Numbered from the stretch's first letter, positions 25,506 to 36,300 are shown. The stretch: DNA of 64,000 bases from Bettongia penicillata ogilbyi (GCA_023548195.1 JAJHZJ010000700.1:124001-188000); one strand, 5' to 3'. The notes: generated by a model not told the origin, from the letters alone. Program-made: numbers and translations.

Positions 25506-26472
25506 AGGAGGGAAGGAGGGATGGAGGGAGGAAGTGGGGAAAGAGGAAAAAGGAGAGGGATCAGTATAAAGAGAAGAAGAAAAGAAGGAAAGATATTTAA
25601 TAGGCACTCAGTTCCAAGTACTACACTGAGAAGTGGAGATCAAGGTGTAAATGGGAGGCTGACTATCCTCTCAAGGAATTCACATTCTGAGAAGAGGCAT
25701 TCCTTATTGGAGGGAAGACTTTTTGGAGTAGGTGGCACTTGAATTAGGCTTTCACAATGAGCAGAGCAAAGGGGACATTCTAAGCACCCTAGGGCATCTC
25801 TCACCTAAACCATCCCCATCTATGGACATTTTCTAAGGGAGGAGAGGCTGAGGGGACAAGTAGCAATGTGTCTGAGTGGAAAGGCCTGTGGGAACGAGCC
25901 AAGAGAACTGAACTTGAGTGTTGTCTCTGCCATAGACCACCCCAGTGAACTTGTCTTCCCCTCTGAGGTTGAACATGATTAGGTATAGAAGGTACTGGAC
26001 TTGGAGCAGGAAGAACCAAGTTCAAATCCTGCCTCAGACACTTACTAGTTGTGTCACTCTAAGCAACTCACTTAATCTCCCTGTCCTTCAGTTTCTGCAT
26101 TTGTAAAATGATGGAGTTAGACTCAGTTGCCTTCAAAGTCTCTTTGAGCCCTAAGTCCATGATCCTCTAAAATGAGATGGATACTTTGGTTTGAATATTC
26201 AATCTAGCTCAGAGTTTGTTTGGCTTTATGTCCCTGACCCTTGCTTTCCTCATCTGTAAAACAGAGTTGAATAATAACTCAATGTTCCTTTCCATTTGCA
26301 TCTCCCAATGGTTTGACCCATGGTCCTGTCATCCCAAAGATGTTTAAAGAGGAGCACAGCACCAGCCTCTGGGAGGGAAGTCATGATTTGGACCCAGACT
26401 TGACTGGAGAGGCATAGGTAAACCCAAAATAGGCTTATGACTCCCACTCTCTTCTCCCTCACAGATTTGTGA
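22947..26472 (+). CDS. BSPH1: Binder of sperm protein homolog (two FN2 domains), 5 coding exons
   Basis: Join 22947-23016, 23120-23155, 24250-24390, 25214-25360 and 26465-26472: 444 nt in five exons, 133 codons plus one stop. Every intron is GT...AG and phase 1. The product has a signal peptide (residues 1 to about 23), a basic linker, FN2 domain 1 (about residues 42-79), FN2 domain 2 (about 87-128), and then only SPN-DL. Each FN2 domain has its four cysteines and the C-x2-PF core. BSP family proteins are secreted by epididymis or accessory glands, bind choline phospholipids and heparin-like glycans, and promote sperm capacitation. Length and two-domain layout match BSPH1/BSPH2 rather than the four-FN2 ELSPBP1. 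No frameshift or internal stop is seen. Which BSPH paralog it is cannot be settled from this window. Confidence 0.9.
23120..23155 (+). CDS. BSPH1: BSPH1-like exon 2: 12-codon linker
   Basis: 36-nt micro-exon with acceptor ttgcatttcag|g and donor ccag|gtaag. It encodes G-LTRYRNIRPKP, a basic mature N-terminus. Both sides are phase 1, so skipping it would keep the frame. Confidence 0.85.
23285..23440 (-). repeat. MIR/SINE remnant in intron 2
   Basis: 'tccaatcttattttatagatgag' and 'gcaagagaaagaccc' is antisense MIR-like order, old. Confidence 0.4.
23690..23910. repeat. SINE/MIR remnants in intron 2
   Basis: 'cacagaacttggagtcaggacatcctgg' (23697 on) is a SINE head. 'ttaaatgatttgcccataatcacacatgg' and 'cactcgggtctcctgactcaaaggcc' is antisense MIR-like. 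Confidence 0.45.
24250..24390 (+). CDS. BSPH1: BSPH1-like exon 3: first FN2 domain
   Basis: 141 nt between acceptor tttctccag and donor acag|gtgagt. It follows the FN2 pattern closely: CAFPFIY, seven residues, C, eight residues, WC, then F-NGK-WRYC. The four cysteines are all present, as are the aromatics that build the choline-binding pocket in this family. One position before the conserved F is Thr instead of the usual Asp/Asn/Ser/Arg. Confidence 0.93.
24800..25060 (+). repeat. CR1/L3-like 3' end in intron 3
   Basis: It shares 'gtatttgaagggctattaggtagaagaggg' (24899 on) with the corresponding text at 8690-8720 ('gtatttgaagggccatcatgtag'). Confidence 0.45.
25214..25360 (+). CDS. BSPH1: BSPH1-like exon 4: second FN2 domain
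   Basis: 147 nt between acceptor ccttcacag and donor aatg|gtaag. It reads CKFPFLF, seven residues, C, ten residues, WC, then NYNKNGLWKPC. All four cysteines are present, but the aromatic residue normally just before the last cysteine is replaced by Pro (WKPC). Confidence 0.92.
25410..25502. repeat. (GA)n microsatellite in intron 4 of the BSPH1-like gene
   Basis: About 93 bp of mostly perfect GA, only about 50 bp after the exon 4 donor, followed by a purine-only stretch to about 25600. This makes more than 180 bp of almost pure purine on the coding strand. Confidence 0.97.
25975..26170 (+). repeat. Marsupial CORE/tRNA SINE in intron 4
   Basis: 'actggacttggagcaggaagaaccaagttcaaatcctgcctcagacactta' (25992 on), then 'cagtttctgcatttgtaaaatg' and the 'gagttagactcagttgcc' tail. 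Complete SINE order. Confidence 0.8.
26465..26472 (+). CDS. BSPH1: BSPH1-like exon 5: last two codons and stop
   Basis: After acceptor ctccctcacag the split codon gives Asp, then Leu and TGA. A terminal exon that adds only a few residues after FN2 domain 2 fits the family. The 3'UTR follows; its end is uncertain. Confidence 0.75.
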
Positions 26473-28165
26473 AGAGAATCTTCTGCCACAGACTACTTTC
26501 CTGGAAGATCTTGGCCCCCACTCTTATAATAATGCATCCATGGAGCCCCCAGACTCTCACTGTAGGTCTCCTGTAAGTGACCCAGATTCCCACTCCCCCC
26601 AGCATCAGGCAAAATTCTAGCCCCTGCATTCTGTGAATACTCCACTAGGTAGAGGAATCCTGCACTCTGGTGTCCTTCCTCTGGCTCTTTTCTTGCCTGG
26701 TGGTGCTATGACTTTCCTTCTGCTCTCCTTTTCTCTTATCCTGTCTTGCATACCCTCAGCAATTCTTTGATTGTACCTACAGGATCAGCAAACTTAGGTT
26801 AATAAGGGATGTTAGGGACTCCCACATCCCTGTCCTGGGTTTTATGGTAGGGGAAAGTAAGACTGTAGAGAAAAATACCATTATGGGTTGTGTGTTAGAC
26901 CTATCTATGTCCCTAATGTTATCCTTTACCTTAAAAAAACCCAACTCCCTAATCCCATTCCCATGTCTAACCCCATCTCCCTCCCGTTTAATTTTATTTC
27001 TGTTTAGAATTCCCTTTTTGAGCTACCCAAGTAGCAGAGGGGAGGAGACACTTAGGTTTGGGAAAAGGGCCTGTAGGTATCTGGTACCTCATGAGGACTA
27101 GGATGCCCTGATAACTTGGGACTTTGAATCCCTAAGGGAAGTAGGATATTGGGGCCCAGAACTCTGTGTCTAGGACTGTATATGCTGACTGTACTGCAAG
27201 ATGTGAAAGCAAGTAGTGTGAAGGTACCCCTACCCCCTTCCTGAATATTCACAGCCTGGAGAAAGATGACCTTGGTGGTCATGAGACCTACCTCCACTAG
27301 AGAATCAAGCCCTTGGGAGCTCTGGATTTGAGTCCTGGCTCAGAGTTAAAGTTAATTGGGAATTACATGCCCTATTGTTTTTAAAGCAAGTTGACCAAAA
27401 TGGAGATTCACAGTTTCATAACCAATCTTCTATATTCCACAGTATGTGTGGTGATGTACATTTTTATTTTTCTTAACTTCAAATTAAAAAAATAAAGAAA
27501 CTAAGCTTCTATCATGTATGGTTTGTTTTTTGAAAAGTGTATACATAACATAAAAATAAGAAAACTGTCATGTCTGTTGTGGTCCTTTACTGAACTTCCT
27601 TCTCCTTTCATCTTAAAATGTCTAATTAATGCTCTTTTCTTTCTTTTATTTTTTGTACATTCTTCTCATCACTCACTGACTTCCACTTCTCAATAGAAGC
27701 CCCAAGCTATTGGTAGAGTCAACCCCCCCCCCCCAAATGAGCCAACAATATGTGAGCTGTGACTTTCGGTGTAAGTCTCCTGCACCTCTGGCCCATCCTG
27801 TCTCTGCCAAGAAGTGGGCACCATCCCACCCACCCCTTTTGTCACTGCATATATGAGAGTTGGGAAGGTCTTTGGTTTTTTTCTCCTTTTATATAATTAT
27901 TATGATCTTTCCATAAATTATTCTCCTGGTTTTGCTACCTTCACTCTGTATCAGTTCTGGCTTATCTATGTCTCTTCATTTTACATTTTTCTCTATTATT
28001 ATTTTGGGTTTTGAGAAGACCTTTTCACAAACAACAAGGCAAGAACTAACATGCTTAAAAAACCCAACACAACAATTATGAAATGGAATTGACTTGTTAA
28101 CTTGTTTCATCATGGATACGGATGTATGGAAATCAATCAGACACTATGCTGTTCCACCTTTTCCC
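26473..28165 (+). other. 3' flank of the BSPH1-like gene; no further gene seen
   Basis: The 3'UTR starts at 26473. A donor-like 'ctgtaagt' at 26572 may indicate a 3'UTR intron. The first good AATAAA is at 27491-27496, about 1 kb downstream. An L1-3'-like antisense scrap (about 27880-27960: 'attattctcctggttttgct') is the only repeat I recognise. No additional FN2-coding exon follows, which argues against a longer ELSPBP1-type gene. Confidence 0.4.
27491..27496 (+). terminator. Candidate polyadenylation signal for the BSPH1-like gene
   Basis: AATAAA, the first canonical hexamer on the + strand after the stop codon. The distance of about 1.0 kb makes its use uncertain; a variant signal closer to the stop cannot be excluded. 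Confidence 0.25.
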
Positions 28166-28169
28166 TCAA

Positions 28170-28445
28170 CCTTTTGGCTGCTAGGCTGTGCAAGATAAGA
28201 GTGCTGGGCCTAGAGTCAGAACGATCTGAGTTCAAATTCAGCTTCCTATACTAGCTTCATGAGCCTAGGAAAATAATATTTACCCTGTCTTTCTCAGTTT
28301 CCTTTATTATAAAATCGGTGTCATAATAGCATTTACTTTTCAGGGTTGTGAAGATCAAAGGACATACTATTAGTAAAACACTTAGCAGAGTGCCTGGCAC
28401 ATAGTGGGGTCTATATAATTGTTTATTATTATTATTATTATAAAG
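28170..28445 (+). repeat. MIR-type SINE, nearly complete, with (TAT)n tail
   Basis: 'gagtgctgggcctagagtcag', 'gagttcaaattcagcttcc', 'tctcagtttcctttattataaaat', 'cagggttgtgaagatcaaagg' and 'gcagagtgcctggcacatagt' appear in full SINE order, ending in a tta/att tract. Confidence 0.85.
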
Positions 28446-28469
28446 ACACTCTTCCCAAAAGAGTAATAT

Positions 28470-29420
28470 CAAATGTTTACAGTTCCAAAAAGAACTCTTG
28501 GAAGAACTTAAAAAGGAATTAAAAAATGAAATAAGACCTAATGAGGAGAAAAAACAGGAAAAATGAAAGCAATTACAAAAATTGTGAAAAGAAAGTTAAC
28601 CAATTTTAAAAAGAGTTATAAAATCTTAAGGAAGAAAATAACTCCTTGAAAATTAGAATTGGGCAAGTAGAATCAAATGATATTAAAAGACACAAAGAAA
28701 TAATAAAAGGAGAAACAGAAGAAAATCTGAAATATATCATTAGAAAAACAACTGATCTGCAGAACACATCAAGGAGACACAATATAAAAAATACTAACTG
28801 AAAGTTATGGCAAAAAATAATCTGAATACAATATTAGAAGAAATTAAGGAAATTATCTTGAAACTCTAGAACAAGACACTGAAGTTGAAATAGAAAATAA
28901 AATCTATCATGAAAGAAATCCCAAGAAGAAAACTAACAGGAATGTACCAGTCAAGTTGCAAAATTCTGATTAGAAAATATTGCAAGTGGCAAGAAAAAAA
29001 GAATTTAAATACTGTGGGGAAACAGGATTTCACAAGATCTTGCAGCTTTTACATTAAAAGACTGTAGATCTTAGAACTTTATATTTCAAAGGGCAAAGGA
29101 GCTGGTGTTGCATCCAAAAATAACTTACTTAGCAAAGTTTGGTATAATCCTGAATCTTTAAAAAAGGACATTTGATGAACTGAAAGACTTTTAGGTATTT
29201 GTAGCAAAAAAAGCAGAACTCAATGGAAAATTCAGTATGAAAGATCCAGAGGAAATATAAAGAAATCACTAAAGACTAATTATAAGGCACCGATTAAGGT
29301 CAAACTATTTACTTAATATATATGAAAATGTTATCAGCATTCTTAAAGCCATCATCACTGCTAGTTTTAAAGCATGGTTGTGGCTGAGTTGTGTATGATG
29401 GGGTGATTCTAAAAAAATTG
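28470..29420 (+). repeat. Old L1/HAL1-type ORF1 relic with 3'UTR
   Basis: The order is coiled-coil-coding A-rich text, 'agaaaaacaactgatctgcagaacaca' (RNA-binding start, 28741 on), then the C-terminal 'gaaatcccaagaagaaaactaacaggaa' block and 'aaataacttacttagcaaagtt'. This is degraded ORF1. The downstream text (29110-29420) matches 47900-48215, so these two copies are of one older subfamily distinct from the younger HAL1 elements. Confidence 0.65.
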
Positions 29421-29814
29421 GGTAGGAAAAGGCAAAAAGGAGTTCTTTTCTCATAAAGGGCAGACATGAAAGAAAGAACTAATACAGAAGGAGCAGGTGA
29501 GGGGCTGATAATGTTGGAAACTTATTCTCATCTCAACAAATCTGGAGTGGTTTAGAAGACTTTTGAATTTCTAGAGAGGTGGGAAAGGTGGGAGGGTAGG
29601 ACGAACTAGAGACTTTTATAAGAGTGTGTAAGACAAGAGGTTTCAGGCTCCAGCCTCTAGCAGGTTCAGTCATGATCCAGGCAGCCAGAAGGACGGCAGC
29701 AGAAACATGATTGTGGTTAATTTCTTTGTTATTCTGAAATTGCTACTGATAATTGGAGAACCAACTCCTATGGTGAATAAAGAATTGAAATTCTTATATA
29801 AAATAAGTTCACCC
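29421..29814. other. No gene recognised
   Basis: No exon or defined repeat. One short hydrophobic frame near 29707-29790 is too short to support. Confidence 0.25.
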
Positions 29815-30875
29815 TGATATGAGGACTAGGAACTGAAATGCAGGCCCCTGAGAATTTAACTGCTCTGTGAACTTTATGACTTGGCTCAAGCTAACAGACC
29901 TAGATAGTGATTCTAGGAACTAGCCCCTCCTGGAATGGTTTATGCGAGGGGATCTGGCTACTCCCCTCCTGCATAATCTTGTCAAAACATCAAAGAGCAG
30001 TCTGTTTCTTGCACCAAGCCATAACACTCCACTGAAATAGTTGATTAATTGACTTATTTCCCACTTTAAGTCACGTATGTAGAATCCTATTGCTAAGACT
30101 AGTTGGCTGAGTGCCTTCTTTGTTTAAAGACCTATATTAGCTAGCAAGTTTCAGAGCCTCTTTGGAATCTCACCCATGGAGATGACGATCTGCCTGGGAC
30201 CTTCCCTTTCGGGACTCAAAGGCTGTGAACTGGGATTCCCCAGCCGTGACTGTTAGAGTTGGTGCTCCCCCGAATCGGTGATGTTTTCTTTACCTATTTC
30301 TATTATTCTTCTTATATTGTGTATACTTCTTGTTACTTGTGGTATTTGGTGTCTTTGTAAGCAACCTATTCCTTGTATAAAAAATGTAACTCATACCTTA
30401 AATGATTGTATCGATACTGATAAAGGGATTTGTGGGATGATGTTTGTGGGATGATGACCTGGCAGTTGGAGCCCTGCCTTCTCCCGCATTCTTCTAACCT
30501 TTGTATTTCCCTTTTTACTCTGGCAGGGTGATGATTTTTACTTTTTCCCCTGATACAGATGTTGTTCAGAATTAAGCATGGGTACCCAAAATGTTATCTC
30601 TCCCTCAGATTTCTCTATCTTTACAACCTTTCTCAAAGTGCTACTCGTTATTTTAATAGTTTAGCTATTCCCATATTATTATTATCCATTTTCTTAGTAT
30701 TATATAATTGTACATAATTAAATTTTACTTTTATTTTTAACTGCTGTGTCCGAGTGTCATTTACAGGAGCGAATCCGAACCATAATAAATTCTCAAAACA
30801 TATGGGATCCCCTAATTACTCTTCTCACAGGGACTGGTGAGAATGGGGGCACCAATTCCCATAGTAGTCCCTAAA
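29815..30875 (+). repeat. ERV LTR-like segment with possible leader
   Basis: It starts TGATATGAGG and has a TATA-like 'cctatattagc' near 30132. It has the U5-like text 'gctgtgtccgagtgtcatttacaggagcg' (30742 on) and ends about 'ctcaaaaca' (30801). A leader-like stretch with a splice-donor-like 'actggtgag' (30833) follows. Length near 990 bp would be long for an LTR. No flanking duplication was found, so the call rests on layout alone. Confidence 0.4.
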
Positions 30876-30894
30876 TCTTGATGGGGGGCAAGTT

Positions 30895-30942
30895 GAGACA
30901 AGTATACACATTACTCAAACTCCCTAAGCCTCAATGAAAGAG

Positions 30943-30983
<41 letters not shown>

Positions 30984-30985
30984 AA
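30895..30985. repeat. SINE scrap plus (GATA)n(GA)n microsatellite
   Basis: 'gacaagtatacacattactcaaactccctaagcctcaatgaaag' is a decayed SINE core, followed by GATA and GA units to 30983. Confidence 0.7.
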
Positions 30986-31499
30986 GATGTATCATTTGTT
31001 GCTACAATAGTTAGAGTCTGTATGAAAATTATCAAAATGACAGTTAATAACACTGAGATCTCTATAGAAAAGGAGTGCTACATGGAATTCTCTTCAGGAA
31101 GTTACCTTCATCCTCGAAAGGAGGAACCCTTGGACTCTTGGATGGGATGTGCAACTAAACTAATAGAGGAGTAGAAGGAACCAAGGGACAGAATCAGAAG
31201 TTTCCTGGAAAGCCTCTGTGATCTTGGGTTTGACTTTCCAACTTGCTGAAAATTCAATATTCTGACATCCATGTTGGAAAGTTGACATAGGAAGGAAATG
31301 CAATTTTCAGGAAAAGTCTTAGGTCAAATGAGCAGGAATCTTTTGTCCAATTCCTTAAAACCCTCCTAGATAGTAATGTCATGCAATACTTGGAACATTT
31401 TCCATTAAACAAAATGTGAAAGGAACACTGAGTGCTTTACCCAAATGGGCAGTTGATTGGAGAATAACAATTGATCCAGACACTTGTGATTGATTATTA
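30986..31499. other. No gene recognised
   Basis: No supported coding or repeat content. Confidence 0.25.
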
Positions 31500-33540
31500 A
31501 TCAAGGACAATCTATCAGCCACAAAATGACAGACTGAAGCAAATTTCCAACCCAACACAATCTGAAACGTCAACAGATAAACACAAAACAGCTTCTAAAG
31601 TCAGTAGGAAGGATCTCTCATCTGCCTGAAAGAGAAGTGTGATTCAGCCCTAACCTCAGTCCCAACCCTGGCACCTACCTCTGATTCAGCCACAGGTCTG
31701 TAGCAGCCAATGCAGAAGAGTAGGCTGCTTCTGGAACCCTTCAATTAACAAAAAGTGCAAAGTCAAGTAATTTGATGGGAAAAAGAAATAGACTACAGAT
31801 TCGTACTTTCTCAGTGAAGAATTTTCTTACATCCTTGTGGAAGTACGGTGACAAGGAAGATCAAAACATACAACTGGAAGAAGACCACAAAGTCAAATCT
31901 CCTGCATCCAAAACCTCCAAGAAAGCATAAATTTTTTCAGGCCATAGAAGAGCTCAGAAAAGATTTTGAAGGTTAAATAAGAGAAGTATAGGAGAAATTT
32001 AGAAGAGTGATGCAAGAAAATCATGAAAAAAGAGTCAGTTGCTTGCTAAACCCCTTCCATCCCCCAATGTTGAAGAAAATAACACCTTTAAAGTCAGACT
32101 AGTCGTGGTGGTGGTTATCTGGTCTTGAAGAGGACCAAAATGACATCACCATGATAAACTCAAGTTCCAATATGTCTGACCGTGGCTGATCAGACCAATA
32201 CAAGCTCGGAATGCTCTACCACAGATTGGGTACAAATAATCTCTGTGAACATTTGGGGTGGACTCTCCAAATTTGCACATCCTGTGTTTACTTTGTGCTG
32301 TCTCAATTCTGCTTTGCTCATAGAGCATGGCACCCTTTCTGATGTGGGCATGTCAAGCTGAGCAGTCCTGTCTCAGTGTCTCCCATGTCACATAATCAAA
32401 TCCAAAGTTCTTGAGAGAGGCCTTGAGAGTGTCCTTGTATCACTTCTTCTGACCACCATGTGATCGCCTGCCCCATGCAAATTCTCCATAAAATGGTCTT
32501 TTTGGAAAGAAGAATGTCGTCAGCCTATCAGAGTTGAGCACTCTGAAGCATAGTTTGAAAGCTTGACAGTTAAGTTCGAAAAGTTAGATTAACCCATATG
32601 GCAAAAAAGTCTGAAAACCAATGAGGAAAAGAATACCTTAAAAAGCAGAATGGACTAAATGGAAACTAATGACTTTATGAAAAGTCAAGAAAATATAAAA
32701 AAAAACCAAAGGAACGAGAAAAAATGGAAGACAATGTAAACTATCTCATTGGACAAACAACTGACCTGGAAAATGGATCCAGGTGAGATAATTTTAAAAT
32801 TATTTAACTACCAGAAATGCATAATAGAAAAAGAGCCTCAACATCATCTTTCAAGAAATTATCAAGGAAAACTGTCCTGATATTCTAGAACTAGAGGATA
32901 AGGCAGAAATGGAAAGAATCCACTTATTCCCTCCTGAAAGAGATCCCAAAGTATTGTGGGAATACAATAAGGATAACACAGAATTTAGCAGCTTGGAATA
33001 TGATATTTCAGAGGTAAAAGGAAGTAATATTAAAACCAAGAATCACTTTCCCAGCAAAAGTGAGTGTAACACTTCAGGGGAAAAATTGGAATTTCTATGA
33101 CATAGAGAATGTCCCTAGCATTCTTGATGAAAAGACAAGAGGTGAATAGAAAATTTGACTTTCAAATACAAGAATCAATAGAAGCATGAAAAGGTAAACA
33201 GGAAAGAGAAACCATAAGGGATTTATTAAAGTTGGACTGTTTACATTCTAACATGGAAAAGTGACACATTTTTAAAATGAATGTTAGAGGCTATTTTTAC
33301 ATGTAATGAGGAAATAACATATGTAGGCAATGTGGAATAGAAATATATCTTGTCCTACAGGAAAATAGAAGGGAAGGTGACAAGAGGAGGAGGATGTGAT
33401 GGAAAGGAGGGCAAATTGGAGGAAAGCGTACTCAAAATACACCCTATCCTTGCGTGGGGTGAGGGGGGAGATGGGGAGAAAATTTGAAATTCAAAATTAT
33501 GTAGAAGGGAATGTTAAAAACTGAAAATAAATAAATTTAA
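31500..33540 (+). repeat. HAL1-type (ORF1-only L1) copy E, old, split by an RTE
   Basis: The 5'UTR resembles the copy at 50111 ('cacaaaatgacagactgaagcaa' versus 'cacaaaatgatggagtgaagcaa'). Broken ORF1 follows from about 31780 (coiled coil, 'ctcattggacaaacaactgacctgg' at 32737, C-terminal block 'gagatcccaaagtattg' at 32940). The element ends with the purine-rich 3'UTR and 'atgttaaaaactgaaaataaataaa' near 33511. There is no ORF2. An RTE piece sits at 32101-32579. Confidence 0.7.
32101..32579 (-). repeat. RTE LINE 3' fragment nested in HAL1 copy E
   Basis: It is highly similar to 2260-2359 and 2795-3140. Flanking repeats aaagtcagact (32090-32100) and aaagttagatt (32580-32590) are the likely target-site duplication. 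Frames carry no intact ORF. Confidence 0.8.
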
Positions 33541-33834
33541 AAAAGAAAAAAGTACATATTTATGAACAAAATGTGAGATAGGCTTGCTTAGCCACAGCTT
33601 CCCCCTTATTGCCCCATTATAGGAAAATGAGATTAGAGATAAAACAATGAGATTAAAAGGCAACTACCTGTCCTTTTGGAAGTTCTGGCTGGCATATAGT
33701 TCTGAAGGCAAGCAAGATTGCTAACCATGGGGTTACTCAGACTGACACAGAAAAATTCCAACAATGCTATAATAGGATCAAATAATTTTTTTTTACTAAT
33801 GAAAAATCCCTAGAGTGTTTGTAGGAAGCATTAT
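33541..33834. other. No gene recognised
   Basis: Nothing supported in this stretch. Confidence 0.25.
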
Positions 33835-33990
33835 TGGTGGTTCAGATGGTCCAGTTGTATCTGACTCTTCTTGACCCCATTTGGAATTTTATTACCAAAG
33901 ATACTAGAGTGACTTTCCATTTCCTTTTCCAGATTATTTTACACATGAAGAAACTGAGGTTAACAGAGCTAAATGACTGGCTAACTGTAG
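33835..33990 (-). repeat. Marsupial tRNA-derived SINE, antisense
   Basis: 'ccagttgtatctgactcttcttgaccccatttggaattttattaccaaagatactagagtg' (33850 on), then 'catttccttttccag' and 'gaagaaactgagg'. This is the reverse of the SINE 3' half seen at 20000-20090. Confidence 0.85.
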
Positions 33991-34890
33991 GAAGCAAAGA
34001 ATGAATGAACATGTAGGAAGAATTAAGATGAGAAAGGCTATCTGTTGAAGAGGATGACAGCAAAGGCATAAATGGGGAAGTACATGGTAAGAAGAAACAC
34101 CACTTCTTTATGTGAGATTAAAGTAAAGGGTGATGACACCAATGGATTTTTGAGATGCAGAGGATGGAAAAAAGGAAACCTCATGACAAATGGTTTGCAT
34201 TTTTTCTGGTAAAGTATGAAGTCAAGTCTCTTGTTTGAGAGTAAGGGATTAGTGGTGTGGAAAGTTTGAGGACAGAAGCCTCTGTGAGAAGTGCCCTAAA
34301 GAATCAGTTATGAAAGAATAAAAGAATTGTGATGCTGTAGTGGGAGATGAGCTGAGATTAGATACGATAAATGTGTAGGAGACAAATGATAGGAATGAAT
34401 GCGGGTTTGTGTCCAGCAATCCATAAATGACAACATGATGAGGGCTCATGAGATTTGAGAGTGGAGGACAATCTAATGTCAACTGGTTAAGATAAGTTTA
34501 GTATATGGAAGAATAGAAATATGAACTAGAGCAAGACTGATGACCTCAAAGAGTTCTTATAGTAGAAAGACTTAAGATCACAGCAAAGGGGGACAATAGA
34601 TTTAGAAGGAATGAGGCAGAGTGAGAGTTATTATGATAGGACACTTTGAGTGAATAAAGGGACTTTAGAAGAGAAGGAAGAAAGGAGAAAGCAAGGAGAA
34701 GAAAACTTATAATTTCCAAAGAAAGAGAGAAAAAAGAAATGGAGACAATAAAGAAAATTTGAAAGATGACCAGTTCCAGAAAGAAAGGACAGTGAAAGAC
34801 CAAAAATGTCTAGGAGAGGCAGAAAGGGGTTTTTGCTGATCAGAAATGAGGAGAAGACTGAGTAAACTTACCTGCAACAATGATTAAAAA
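33991..34890 (-). repeat. L2 LINE remnant (5' region), antisense
   Basis: Purine-rich text parallels 63000-63230, where an antisense L2 is clearer. Shared order: 'gatgacagcaaagg', a tggcttgcatttttt-like segment, and 'gagagtaaggga'. Very old. Confidence 0.4.
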
Positions 34891-35755
34891 TTAAGCAGAA
34901 AGAGCTGGCAATTTCTGGCCTGTAGGAGAAGCTACTGACAATTAATATATAATATATATTAGGCATGTTGGTCAACCCCAGGAGGGTCTATCTTCCTGAG
35001 AAGTCTTGAATTAATTAGCATTATATTTGATTGATAAAAATTGATTTTTAGTGACAAAGCTATCAACTTATACCTAGGTAATTGTATTTCTTTACTTTTT
35101 ACTCTAGAACGAAATTTTAAAAATTAACTATATTCTGCTTCTCATTAGGCTGTGTGTTTATTATATTTCTTTTTAAAATATTTTATATTTATAGAATTTT
35201 AGTCAGAAGTTAAAACATTCTACATCCTTTCTTGCAATTCATTGGATCTGTGGGAAATACACACAGAACTTTAGTAAAAATTTCTCTGTTCTTGGGTTTT
35301 GCTAGTCAAAGGCATGTAAGAGAAGTGTGATGGAGACAGAAAGTAGGATAGATGTGTAAAGAACAAGGCAGAGTCTAAGTAGAGTGAACCAACAAATTGA
35401 AGGGAATGGTAGAAGAAAAAGGCTGACAAGGGCAAGGAAGGTGAAGATGAGGGGAAGGAAAGGGAAGCCTGAGCACTTACTCGCAGAAGTTCCTTGTAAG
35501 TCACGATTAGGCAGTTTTCATCCTCTCTTAAGGACAGTCAGCCATAGAAGTGGTCAAACCAAGATCAAAATGGGACTGGGGAGGCAGAAGAAAAGAGAGG
35601 CCCCTTGACCATGCATTTTCTTTCATTTATACATTCGATAATAGCTCATTCAGTCACCAAATATTGACTTGGGGATTACTCAGACACAAAGTTTTGCTTG
35701 AGGCTGGCACTGATCAGGTTTTTGTGACAAAATATAAAGATAAGAACATATCTTT
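34891..35755. other. No gene recognised; AT-rich then purine-rich
   Basis: 34930-35230 is strongly AT-rich. 35290-35480 is A/G-rich and may be more of the antisense L2. No exon is seen. Confidence 0.3.
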
Positions 35756-35880
35756 AGTGCTGAGAAGGATCTCCAAAGCCATACAGTCTAGCCATATTTT
35801 ATAGATTGGAAACTGAAGGACAGATAGGTAAAATTATTTGTCCAAGATTTCAGAGTCAATGAATGACATAGACAAGACCA
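35756..35880 (-). repeat. MIR-type SINE fragment
   Basis: 'ccatattttatagattggaaactgaaggacag' and 'atttgtccaagatttcagagtca' is an antisense MIR core. Confidence 0.6.
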
Positions 35881-36300
35881 GAGTAGATATTTTTATATGT
35901 CATGTTAAATTTGGGGAAATGAAAAGAAAAATAAGGGAGAGCCCACCCTCATGGATCTGGTTGGAGATGGGGGAAGGAATGAGTGATGACATATGTAACT
36001 ACAATAAGAAAAACATTGAGGATTTCCACAAGAGAGGCATAGAATTAGTAATGTGGGAGATCACTTTCAGTATGTGATCACTTCTACTTAAGGGAAAGAG
36101 CATCACTGAAATTTTCCTGGAGAAGTTGACTTTTGATGTCTAGAGCAGGGGTTACGAATTGAAATTTTCCATGTTTTAGGAGTAGGAACCCTGAATTTAA
36201 CAGTCATGAGACATGGAACTGATTCCCCAGTTCTGCCATCCTTAAGTGTCTTTGGAAGGGAAAAATACTGAAAAGCTGTGAAATGGCTCTTTTTAAAGCA
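35881..36300. other. No gene recognised
   Basis: A short open frame at 35838-36077 has no recognisable features. Confidence 0.25.

Noticed and set aside
22947..26472. Gene being ELSPBP1
   Set aside because: ELSPBP1 has four FN2 domains. Only two are present, a stop follows in exon 5, and no more FN2 exons appear in the next 37 kb.
26473..26620. A further coding exon after 26465 using the donor at 26572
   Set aside because: The split codon gives Asp-Leu-TGA at once, so anything downstream is 3'UTR.
30278..30430. Short open frame with a strongly hydrophobic segment, looking like a membrane anchor
   Set aside because: It lies within T-rich LTR-like sequence, where hydrophobic codons are expected by composition, and it has no partner domain upstream in frame.
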